Assembly: GCF_000764305.2 (NCBI RefSeq)
Contig: NW_025939587.1
Coordinates: 1-64,000, forward strand
Direction of reading: 5' to 3'
Length of the DNA: 64,000 bases
Source of the DNA: Hyalella azteca
Lineage: Eukaryota > Arthropoda > Malacostraca > Amphipoda > Hyalellidae
Position 1 is the stretch's first letter. The number at the start of each line of letters is the position of its first letter. A program made the position numbers and the translations under genes. Below are positions 10,301 through 18,100 of this stretch, piece after piece. The notes under the pieces are model-generated. The model did not search any database. It saw only the letters and a program-made list of their open reading frames with translations, and was not told the DNA's origin.

Positions 10301-13300
10301 CAACTTCGACAATCTCATCCAGCTATGCAGCTCACAGCTCGCCAATGAGATCTGACCCTGTGTATGCTGAGGAGGGAGAGTTCAGTTTTAGCGTTGAATG
10401 AATGAACCTAATAAGATGATCAATCGTGTCGACGTGATCGCGCGCTAGAACGATGGAGATTTTTGGGTCTGGGCCATAAGATGAGGAGTGTAACTTCCTC
10501 AGGTAGGTGGGGAGTGTGTAGTGCGCAATAGGGAGAACAAGAAAGAGGCAACTTTCTTCCGGAAAAGGTGAGGAGTGTGAAAGACGTAATGAGTAGTGCC
10601 TGGGAATACAGGTTTTTGTAGTAGGAGGCCGAAAGTATGAAATATGAAACCGAGTTGGCAGTTGTTGCAACTTCCATCGAGTCTGGGCTGTATTGCAGGC
10701 AATATTCATGAATAACACTCACCCGGCGAGCAGGTGGGGGAGTTGGTACCAGGGCCATGCCAGCAAAGTGTGCCTGGTGGACATGGTCTTCCCCCACATC
10801 CCTCTGGCGAAACCTCGCACAGCTGACCTGTTGTAGAGTGGGAGGAGGATGCAGAGTTTAGGCTTATTTACATTTGAGGCAGAGCTGAGTACGCCCAATT
10901 TAAAATTTATTACTAAATACAAAATCTAGATAACATTTAGCCTTAAATAGCATTCTGACCAACAATCATAGTACAAATATACATAGTAATAACATCCAGA
11001 ACATCGCTTTCAATTTCAAAGGAATTCCAAAACTCGACGTTTGAATTCTGTTAAAATTTTGAATATTGAGTGGCAGAACAAAAAAGAACCACGAACGCGG
11101 AAATAAGATAATAGTTTCGATACCAATGATAACGAGGGCAGACAGCTGCCAAATTTTTTTAGAACACTCATCCAATAACATGCCAGACATAAATGCTGGG
11201 AAGTGCTGGATTTGGTCATTGGCTGTTGGATTTGGTCGTCGTCTCACCTCCGTACTGCGGAGGGCAGATGCATCGGAAGGCGGCCTCTTCGTTCTGAGGA
11301 TCCTTGACGGTGATGGCTGATGAACTGATCTCTCTCGGCATCCGGGTTCTAATATTATTCATTAAATTTAATGCATCTTCGTCTAGAATGATCACATCAT
11401 TCCTTTCATCTTGGATATTGAAATTAAACGTAATAGGGGATGAATTCGACGGTCTAACTTCGTGTTCGATGCCGTCAACATTTTTCAGGCCAGACGGGTG
11501 AATATTTGACTGAGAAGGCAAAGAACGCAAAACATATTCTTTGCGGTTGATGACATTAGTTTCGTCATCATCGAAGTCTGAAATTTCGAAGTTATCACGA
11601 TCTTCACGATCTTTGTGGTGGTAAATTTGTTTTGAGGTCCATAGGCCATCACGGCCGATGGCGACTCGAACAAGTTCGTCAACATCGGAGTCGTCATTTT
11701 GCTTGCCTTTTCTGCGGTCTCTGTATTTGTCAGCATGGCTAAAGTTACTGGTACCATCGTGCCTTAAGTTACTGGAAATACCGCGGCCAATGTTATTCGT
11801 TCCAGAGTGAATAAATTTAACGGCGCGGTCAGGAGCAACGGTACTGGAACTAGTTGGATGATATCTCCCAGAATGGTTTAAGTAGCCGTAGGCTTCAGCT
11901 TGCCAGAAGTTTAGGATATCTTCTCGCCTGAAGTCGTCCGTATCAGCACGTCTGAAGCTACTGGCACCAGCATGAGCTTTTGGTCCTGGTGCTCGTGTTG
12001 ACGACTTCCCTTTAGATGCTTCAGCATGTCGTGTCACACGCGAGTTTGTCAAGACGCACGTGCCGCCGTTGAGACATGGTCGTGACATGCAGGCTAGGTG
12101 CTGACACTCTGACACACCTGCTGACTGCACCACCATGGACGATGACGAGCGCTGCACGGTACAGAGCAGACAGTACAAATGTGTACAGCAGTGAGGTTCA
12201 CGTAAAGAATATTGAGTGGAATGGTAGAGAGATGCACAGTACATTGGTGTATAGCATCAAAGTCCACGGTACCGAAGAGCACAATATGGAAATGCATCAT
12301 AAAATAGTGCCGATGCCTGGGAGGTGTCCCCCGTAGCAGGCTCACTAATTCCATCGTGCCTTTCGTGTTATTTATTCTGACTTCCGTTACTCGAGTTCTC
12401 CCTCATTTATTCTTAACAGAATTAAAATAAAATTTCATTAGTGAATTTTTTTAGAGCTCACTTTCTTCGTTAGACTTCACCCTCGCTTACTTTCCAGAAG
12501 TTTATTTTTACTTCCCTCATTACAGTTACACTAGAGTTTACTACTATTAATGCCTTTCAACTCAACATCAGCGCCCTTCAACTCAACACCAACGCCCTTC
12601 AACTCACCATCAACGCCCTTCAACTCAACATCAGCGCCCTTCAACTCACCATCAACGCCCTTCAACCCAACATCAACGCCCTTCAACTCACCATCAACGC
12701 CCTTCAACTCAACATCAACGCTCTTCAACTCACCATCAACGCCCTTCAACCCAACATCAACGCCCTTCAACTCACCATCAACGCCCTTCAACCCAACATC
12801 AACGCCCTTCAACTCGCCATCAACGCCCTTCAATTCAACACCAACGCTCTTCAACTCAACAGCAACGCACTTCAACTCACCAGGTCGACGTCGTGTCCAG
12901 CAACTCTGAGTTTGACCACACATCCTGCAAAGCTCTGAGTTGTGCCCAGCCGCTCCGACAACCCAGACTCGAATATGTCTGGGCATTGGCACAAATTATT
13001 TCAGATAATATACGCTTTTAATAATGAATTTGAATGAATTATATTAGAGAAAATATATATCGAGTTTAATTTAAAAATAAACTTGGAGGAATTATTGTAA
13101 AGATATTTATTTTTTCGTAATTTAATAATAATCTCTCATGAAAATGATGATAATAGCCTTGAACATGTGGCGGTGGCCAGTGGCAGTGGCCAATAACGGT
13201 GGCCAGTGGCAGTGGCCAGTGGCAGTGGTCAGTGGCCAGTGGCAGTGGCCAGTGGCCAGTGGCAGTGGCCAGTGGCAGTGCCCAGTGTCAGTGGCCAGTG

Positions 13301-13612
13301 TCAGTGGCCAGTGTCAGTGACCAGTGTCAATGGTCAGTGGCAGTGGCCAGTGGCAGTGGCCAGTGGCAGTGGCCAGTGGCAGTGGCCAGTGGCAGTGGCC
13401 AGTGGCAGTGGCCAGTGGCAGCGGCCAGTGGCAGCGGTCAGTGTCAGTGGCCAGTGGCAGTAGCCAGTAACGGTGGCCTCTCACCTTCCTGTGGTCCGCG
13501 GTGGCCGCTGAGGCCCCCCAGCAGGAGGAGCGCTGGGCCTCCCAGGGGCGCCGCGGGCCCCGTAGTCGTCGCCGTCAGCGGCTCAGCGCCATCCACCCGC
13601 AGGGTCACGTCG
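4231..13612 (-). CDS. agrn-like: Agrin-like proteoglycan, C-terminal part (11 exons, 5' end not seen)
   Basis: Agrin is a secreted basement-membrane heparan sulfate proteoglycan whose C-terminal LamG modules bind laminin, dystroglycan and synaptic receptors. Exons in order: 13612-13485, 12978-12881, 12151-11248, 10827-10723, 10123-9871, 9166-8960, 7303-7053, 6736-6655, 6407-6074, 5695-5545, 4376-4231. All ten joins keep phase and give about 885 residues plus a partial first codon. Domains: end of LamG1, EGF, EGF-like, LamG2, EGF, LamG3, stop. Support for agrin: the linker GVSECxxxxC after LamG1; LLLYQG...GDFFSLRL in LamG2; LamG2 has FRGVV where other LamG domains have FxGC, as in vertebrate agrin; LamG3 has TDGHVWLGG and ends VHLL. 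Perlecan is the alternative, but it has two EGFs before LG3 and a cysteine in LG2. The N-terminal part is absent. Exon edges were set by eye from splice consensus and phase. Confidence 0.75.
5063..5208 (+). mobile_element. MITE, copy 2
   Basis: A 146-bp noncoding element with terminal inverted repeats (GGGCCATACTTTCA at the left, TGAAAGTATTGGCCC at the right), internal palindrome CGTAAGTACTTACG and the shared segment TCAATGATTGGCTGATGA. It lies in the last agrin-like intron, about 10 bp from the 28-bp donor array. No convincing target-site duplication. Confidence 0.85.
5218..5572. repeat. 28-bp array spanning an agrin-like splice donor, 12 copies
   Basis: Minus-strand unit: 19 exon bases (GACGGGCACGTCTGGCTGG) then GTGGGTACC, the start of the intron. 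The first copy is the true exon end, and the rest run into the intron, each carrying a GTGGGT (one GTGCGC) donor. The array is open in all frames because 28 is not a multiple of 3 and few stops occur. Confidence 0.93.
5545..5695 (-). CDS. agrin-like exon: LamG3, middle, ending inside a donor array
   Basis: Reads VGDGLWHVVRVTRRHRRLLL and KVDN, then RTDGHVWLG, close to the agrin LG3 segment TDGxLWLGG. Acceptor CGCGTCAG|GAG. The donor is taken as CTGG|GTGGGTACC because it joins in frame to the terminal exon (WLG-GAGG). The last 19 exon bases plus 9 intron bases form the unit of the 28-bp array downstream, so other donors could be used. Confidence 0.75.
6074..6407 (-). CDS. agrin-like exon: LamG3, first half
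   Basis: Reads EVLEVSFRAEGPDGVLLWVG and SFLSLALVDGRPSVALQ, LamG strands, with an extra SGGKEPHKVG loop. Acceptor TTGTCTAG, donor GAC|GTGAGTAAC. It enters in phase 2 and exits in phase 0. Confidence 0.85.
6587..6690. repeat. 33-bp array spanning an agrin-like splice donor, 3 copies
   Basis: Minus-strand unit begins GTGAGTGCAGTACCGGGACC and ends AGCTGGTGCACGG. Three identical GTGAGT donors sit 33 bp apart (near 6654, 6621, 6588). Only the first keeps the frame open, since GGG TGA follows it in frame. Confidence 0.9.
6655..6736 (-). CDS. agrin-like exon: linker between EGF and LamG3
   Basis: An 82-nt exon, TQESSLDVPVRLTG then QYRDQLVHG, needed to reconcile the phases of the exons on either side (in phase 1, out phase 2). 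Acceptor TTATCCCGCAG, donor CACGG|GTGAGTGCAG. The donor and 27 exon bases are repeated three times at 33-bp spacing. A 9-bp inverted repeat overlaps the acceptor. Confidence 0.65.
6739..6762. other. inverted repeat overlapping an agrin-like acceptor
   Basis: Arms GCGGGATAA and TTATCCCGC (9 bp, perfect) around six A. On the minus strand the second arm includes the CGCAG of the 3' splice site at 6736, so a pre-mRNA hairpin could cover it. Confidence 0.6.
7053..7303 (-). CDS. agrin-like exon: LamG2 end and EGF
   Basis: Reads LGYAPPFRGVVQRLEVGG (LamG end without the usual cysteine), then an EGF with CHPNPCAHGGLC and CRCTVPYTGRHC. Acceptor CCTATCAG, donor CACG|GTGAGTCC. It enters in phase 2 and exits in phase 1. 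Confidence 0.85.
7790..8160 (+). mobile_element. 3' end of a non-LTR retrotransposon
   Basis: The plus-strand frame 7810-8058 reads RQNFFSLRITDMWNSLPNDI then MNAFKNRLDKAMEKYMF. This is the C-terminal end of LINE reverse transcriptases (NFFxxRxxxxWNSLPxxxVxAxSxxxFKxRLDK). The element ends in a short TATGTTATGT tail typical of CR1/L2-like LINEs. It is 5' truncated and inserted antisense in an agrin-like intron. Confidence 0.8.
8742..8885. repeat. 12-bp minisatellite
   Basis: Units of GGTAACTGGTAG with variants (GGTTACTGGTAT, GGTAGCTGGTAG), about 11 copies. Intronic, about 75 bp after the exon ending at 8960. Confidence 0.85.
8960..9166 (-). CDS. agrin-like exon: LamG2, second half
   Basis: Reads GWWQRTVVWRRGLRASLKVDG and LHTPLYLGGL, the LamG WHxVxxxRxxxxxxLxVDG and LYLGG strands. 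Acceptor GTTGCAG|GAGCG. The donor is taken as AG|GTGATG because the next exon then continues GGL-S in frame; a donor six bases earlier (GTTAAG) is the alternative. The acceptor is repeated every 52 bp upstream. Confidence 0.8.
9160..9390. repeat. 52-bp array spanning an agrin-like splice acceptor, 5 copies
   Basis: CGCTCCTGCAACACACAGTC recurs at about 9163, 9213, 9265, 9317 and 9369. On the minus strand each unit holds GTGTTGCAG followed by GAGCGTTGCGGCC, the acceptor and first exon bases of the exon at 9166. Five potential acceptors are stacked in series. Confidence 0.92.
9400..9860. other. intron of the agrin-like gene, no other feature
   Basis: Purine-rich stretch 9440-9620 and an unrecognised 78-codon minus-strand frame (9550-9786). 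Nothing I can support as functional. Confidence 0.5.
9871..10123 (-). CDS. agrin-like exon: LamG2, first half
   Basis: Reads VPEFSGSGSFLELPPI, NGLLLYQGHDSQGRGDFF and SLRLIDGQVQLLYRM, classic first strands of a LamG domain. Acceptor GAATGCAG, donor CAC|GTGAGTGTG. It enters in phase 1 and exits in phase 2. The acceptor and exon start have decayed tandem copies upstream (10124-10335). Confidence 0.85.
10065..10335. repeat. decayed 69-bp array spanning an agrin-like acceptor, 4 copies
   Basis: The exon start and acceptor near 10123 are followed upstream by three diverged copies, recognised by the repeated series CACTGGAATGGATGAGAGGA / CACTGAAATGAATGAGTAAA / AAGTGATGAATGGGAAAGG and by the CAGCTCTGTAGCTCTGCA-like cores. 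Older than the other arrays. Confidence 0.6.
10340..10715. other. intron of the agrin-like gene
   Basis: Ragged GTGAGGAGTGTGAA-like repeats (10480-10600). Long minus-strand open frames here have no recognisable domain and I treat them as chance. Confidence 0.4.
10723..10827 (-). CDS. agrin-like exon: end of first EGF and second EGF-like module
   Basis: A 105-nt exon between CTACAACAG and GTGAGTGTT, phase 1 to phase 1. It supplies QLCE, closing the first EGF, then a short cysteine-containing module with GCGGRPCPPGTLC and TCSPG. The second module is compact and poorly conserved, as often seen between agrin LG1 and LG2. Confidence 0.75.
11248..12151 (-). CDS. agrin-like exon: EGF module with a 248-codon insertion
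   Basis: The 904-nt exon starts RSSSS and GVSECQHLACMSRPCLNGGTC, cysteines 1-3 of an EGF. It ends FRCICPPQYGG, and the next exon supplies QLCE. Between cysteines 3 and 4 lies a stop-free stretch rich in S, D, N, R, H and K with no cysteine. Removing 12037-11294 (GTGACA...CCTCAG, 744 nt, in frame) would restore a normal EGF spacing of about 12 residues, so the insert may be a coding intron (exitron) or a disordered loop. The exon itself has a good acceptor (CCGTGCAG) and donor (GTGAGACG). Confidence 0.75.
12548..12880. repeat. 21/42-bp array seeded on an agrin-like donor
   Basis: Minus-strand units alternate GGTGAGTTGAAGGGCGTTGA T and a variant with GTTGAGTTGAAG. The first intron bases after the exon ending at 12881 are GTGAGTTGAAG, the same core. 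About 15 units of 21 bp, arranged in 42-bp pairs. Open frames on both strands are by-products. Confidence 0.9.
12881..12978 (-). CDS. agrin-like exon: LamG1 C-terminus
   Basis: Reads SFAGCVVKLRVAGHDVDL, the canonical LamG ending FxGCxxxLxVxGxxxDL. Acceptor AATGCCCAG, donor CTG|GTGAGTTGAAG. It enters in phase 1 and exits in phase 0. The donor sequence is the seed of the 21/42-bp array directly downstream. Confidence 0.8.
13170..13480. repeat. 13-bp minisatellite directly after an agrin-like donor
   Basis: Unit GGCCAGTGGCAGT with variants, about 20 copies, ending some 5 bp from the donor at 13485. The unit does not contain the donor. All three frames are open. Confidence 0.9.
13485..13612 (-). 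CDS. agrin-like exon: LamG1, middle strands
   Basis: Begins after CGTCCCCAG and ends before GTGAGAGG. It reads DVTLRVDGAEPL, then a hydrophobic LLLLGGLSG strand, the usual LamG LYLGG position. It enters with one base completing a codon and exits in phase 1. Both sides abut minisatellites: an 18-bp array upstream of the acceptor and a 13-bp array immediately downstream of the donor. Confidence 0.75.
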
Positions 13613-13617
13613 CTGGG

Positions 13618-13796
13618 GACGTTACGACCGTCGTAAGTTTTACGACCGTCGTAAAATGTACGGCCGTCGTAAGTTTTACGACCGTCGTAAGTTGTACGAC
13701 CGTCGTAAGTTGTACGACCGTCGTAAGTTCTACGACCGTCGTAAGTTCTACGACCGTCGTAAGTTGTACGACCGTCGTAAGTTGTACGACCATATG
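13618..13796. repeat. 18-bp quasi-palindromic array before an agrin-like acceptor
   Basis: Unit CGACCGTCGTAAGTTGTA, about 10 copies, with the near-palindrome TACGACCGTCGTA. It abuts the acceptor of the exon starting at 13612. Confidence 0.92.
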
Positions 13797-15071
13797 AAGA
13801 CTTGCTGCCACATGCACGATGCTGATCTCATGCACCTACAAGCATTAGTCACGAGCTCGAGGAAGTAAGCTCTCAAATTTGCTATCGACCTTTGCATTGA
13901 GAAAGTTCAACTTACGCGACATGAATAACAAAGTTATTCTTACATGGCGATCCAGCGATAGCGATGAAACATGTGCCTCCGTGCCGCGATAACTGTTTCT
14001 TTTTGGATCTAACTTCCCTATTGAATTTTCTGGCCGGGTTTTCGGTGGCCATTAAACAGCCAGTTGTGTCCCTCATGTACAATTGATGTTCTGGTTACGT
14101 TAATTTTATTTTATTATCGTTTGACAATAAAATAGGCATTGTTCGATGCCCCAACTGCATAGTACTGTTTGATACAAAACTTAATGTTGTTTTCTTTAGG
14201 CATGGTTTGATGCCACAACTGTACAATCGGCATAATTTGATGCTACAAGTGCACAATAGACATGATTTTTTATGCAGCAACTGTATAGTGTATAAAAATG
14301 ATAATTTCATGCCACATCTGTACAATAGGAATGATTTGACCCAGTAACTCAGAGTTTGTTGTTCACAGGTGGTTGCATAGTAAGATCCTGATAAGAAAAT
14401 GTGTGTAACAAAAGCAAGGCAATTGTATTGTATTATTTTTCGCTGCATAGAAGCATAAAAACTTCATTTTGCAGGGCACAATACAAGACTGCTTGCTTCA
14501 TGGTTTCCATTTATGGTACAAATGGGAAGAAGAATGGCTTTTACAGCTGATACGAATCATTATATAAAATAGCTCTCTAATTTTACGAACATGACATTTC
14601 GTGCGGGCCGTGTTTTCTATTTGTAGCTGCACAAAGTATATTTTTATTATGCACATATTTTTTTCAAAAGACCGGCACAAATTGGGAGGTGAATAGAACA
14701 ATCACATCGATCGAGGGTCAGTGTCACACATGTAGGTTTGGCCTGTTCTGCTTGAACATTCTTAGCTTGTATTCTTTTTCGCACAATTCTCCACTCAACG
14801 TACTGTACATTTATTGTCGAGCTGAATAGGCATTCAACTGTTTAGGTACACGTAGAGACTCTCAGGTTACAGAGACTTGACAAGACATTTCACCACTTAG
14901 AGAAATTTGTCTTAGGATGAGACATTCCTCACATTCTCCTGGTCTTCAGACCAGCGTCTATATTGTCTGTTTCCTTTAGAATGACGGACGCCTGAAGACC
15001 GCGCGCTGCGTTGTGCGCTCGACGATAGACAGATGAAGGCAGAGTTGCGAGGGTGGCTCTTCGTGTGAAAA

Positions 15072-15195
15072 TTTTGATCGTAAGTGTTACGATGATCGTA
15101 AGTGCTACGATGATCGTAAGTGTTACGATGATCGTAAGGGTTACGATGATCTTAAGTGCTACGATTATCGAAAGTGCCACGATGATCGGAAGTCC
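15072..15195. repeat. 18-bp minisatellite, 7 copies
   Basis: Units of GATGATCGTAAGTGTTAC. It resembles the 13618-13796 array in length and in the CGTAAGT core. Confidence 0.85.
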
Positions 15196-18100
15196 AGATA
15201 TGACCAACTATATTAAGATATGTTCAAAGTCTTACGAATGTCGATGCTTATTTAAAAATTGTAAGCTCCATAATGTCTTTCAGCACATTTCTTCGCCCGT
15301 TTACCATGAAATTAACCCCAAATGCGTTGACCAGCATGGGAATTTTTGCGTATAATAAATGGTCCTTTGATTACATGGCTAGGATGAAAATGCTTGGGAA
15401 CCCTAGTGTGAAATATATTCTGATAATATATAAATAACGACGTGAATTACCCCAAGTACCACTGAAAGTACATTTGATAGCACTCGTGATACCTTTCTAA
15501 TAAACAAACCTAAATATTTCGGAATGTAATGTTTCAGCTTCACTGTTTCTTGTGCAATAAATTTTCCCAGATCTTAGCGCCAGCGCTGAGACTATCGCGG
15601 TCAACCGCTGCACTCAGCCTTGCGGTTGAGAAGGTTTCCGTAGGGCGACCACAACGACGGCTCTGAAGAAAAGATTGGTTGATGCGCGTAGGATTGTTGT
15701 GACTCCTTCCTGTCTAAATAATTATTTTATTGATTTTAGTAATAGTCAATAATTTTGAATCCATACTAATGATGTTCCATTTGAGCATTATAATTTCCAT
15801 CTAATGATTTCTGTATCACGAAATTTATAGTAAATTATAGATGCAATCGTCCTACAAATGATTACTATTGAAACTAAATCAATAGCTATATCAATATTTT
15901 GTATTAAATTGAAATTAATTCTTGCACTTTCGATCTTGGTTATAATTACAGAAAACCCTTTCGGGCATTAGAGCCTGACGAGCCCCGAGGGCATCCGTGG
16001 TCAGTCGAGACGCTGGCTGGGGCAAGGTAGCGTAGTGTGCGTCGGGCAGTTGCCGAGTGAGGGTGTCGTACCTGCGCGCATGAATCCCATGACTGGGCAG
16101 CACAGCTGATGACGCTTGCTAAACTAACTTGAGCATCATTCTTTTTTATATGAAAAATGTGGTTAGTGTGGATTCAAAAAGGATATAAATAATTTTATGA
16201 GATAATTATTAAGTGCATTCTTAAATTAATGAGCTTAGATACAAATGCCGGCCCACACCCGAGAGAATATTTGAACACGTCGTGGCAGAGAGCGTACAAC
16301 TTGTTTTCGGATGGTGAGTTAATCTAAAGGATGTGTAGCTGGCATGTAAACATGGCTGGCGATCATGAAGTGAGAGAAACCCTGGGTGGTAGAGACCGTA
16401 CCCACGCATCTGTTCGGTCTATGATCAGCGATGATATTTCACTGCTCCATTTAATGAAGAAAATACAGGAACATTTGGCGCTGTCGATTATAGGTTTGGC
16501 ATATACAATTTTGGCTGTTTAAAGAATTAAAGTTTGAAGGCTCGCCTTGTTACGCTGAATGACTTGACAGTTTACGTGTTCTAAAGAATTAAACCATTTT
16601 TTTTATATTCTTTCTTTTTTTTGACAACTGCCAACCGGCGGCTTGCTTTACCTAACTAGTTTGATATTAGCGTGGATTTTACTACACAAAATTTGAAAGT
16701 GAATATTTTCACATATTTTCAATGATCATTAGACGGTCCTGTTGAATTTTTATGATGAATCGATTTCACAAATTAAATCGATGAATTATTATTTGAACGA
16801 AAAATTGTATAAATTGTGTTTATTTACAAATGACATCAATTCCAGAACCTTCCGTTGGTTTTTTCAACGCATTTCTAGAAAGACAATCTGCATGAACAAA
16901 TTTCGTAGAGATGTCCCTTATAGATCATTTCATTTTCATAGATCCTGTGTTTAATATTACACAGGAATTTTTTTGCTTGAATTATTATTATTTCATGATT
17001 ATGGTATTATTTTATTGGATCTCAGCTGAATTAAGAAATAATACACTAGCATTCTAATTCTTGACGATGATAGGTGAAAAATGTGAGATAAGGAAAAGAA
17101 TTTTTTCGATTTCAAAAATAATTTTTTCATCGTTTCTAGTTTAACAGAGTCCGTGTATATATGCATACGTTTTTCATCGTACATAATTTCCATTCAGTCA
17201 GATATAAAAAGTTTCTGAAAATAATTCAAATTTATTTATACATGCAGAAATGTACGCAATGTCGCATGTAAATAATTTTTAATAAGACTAACTTGAATTA
17301 ACTTTGTAAGTTATTTCTCTAAATCTTGTGATTTTAAAAACTGGAATATTGTTTTCCATTTAAATTTTGAACAATCAATTGAAGAAAGCACAAAATTCCA
17401 GTAGGTACATAACGTTTGTTTAAGGCAACAATATGTAAATAAGTATATTTACTCTGCCTATAGTATTGCAAATGAATTGTTTCTTATATTTAATATTGTT
17501 ATTATTTATATTGAATGCAATAATTTTGAATTTCGTTTTCGTTTGATCATCAATTCATCGAATAATTAGTATTATTGTATTATAATTGAAGAAAACTTTA
17601 AATTCAAAAAAGATACCATATTGAACGACGTCGAATAATTTATATTTTAATCAAATTATCATTTCGTTTCATGCTTCTCCGTATTTACTGATTTTTCTCC
17701 TCTTTATTACATACGCTAAACTTCTGCTGTCTGCAGTCGAATCAGAAATTTCTTTCAATCACAATTTATATGGATTTAATTTAGGTTAATATTAATATCA
17801 TACATGGCCTCAATGATGTCGGGGAAGTTGCTGTACAAAATATTTCAGTCCTGGCCAGTAATTTCTGATATTTTTGTCTATTAAATATCGATCGGTTAAA
17901 GCGGAACATCTGCTGAATCGACCGTGCAACATCTAATTTGTGGCTCTGAAAAAATATAGAATTTACTTCACATTAAATGACTTCTATAATTAGTCCGCAA
18001 GATTTATTTCTGATATATAATTTGAGTTTTTATGTTTTGAACCAATGCAGCTCTGAAAATGTCTCGAGGCGCCATGGATTCGCTTTACTGGAAATTTAAT

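Noticed and set aside
12531..12992. 153-residue ELKGVDG-repeat protein (minus) and 119-residue FNSPSTP-repeat protein (plus)
   Set aside because: Translations of a 21-bp intronic array. Only 12881-12978 is exon, in another frame.
4231..13612. Perlecan, pikachurin or eyes-shut identity for the LamG/EGF gene
   Set aside because: Perlecan has two EGFs between LG2 and LG3 and a cysteine in LG2; pikachurin has single EGFs between LGs. The observed order and LG3 motifs fit agrin, though without a search this stays a judgement.
13199..13868. Repeat proteins from the 13-bp and 18-bp arrays
   Set aside because: Arrays lie in introns, and several frames are open equally.
15915..16103. Possible agrin-like exon (GC-rich 62-codon minus frame)
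   Set aside because: No LamG, EGF or other module, and no donor giving the phase-2 exit needed for the exon at 13612.
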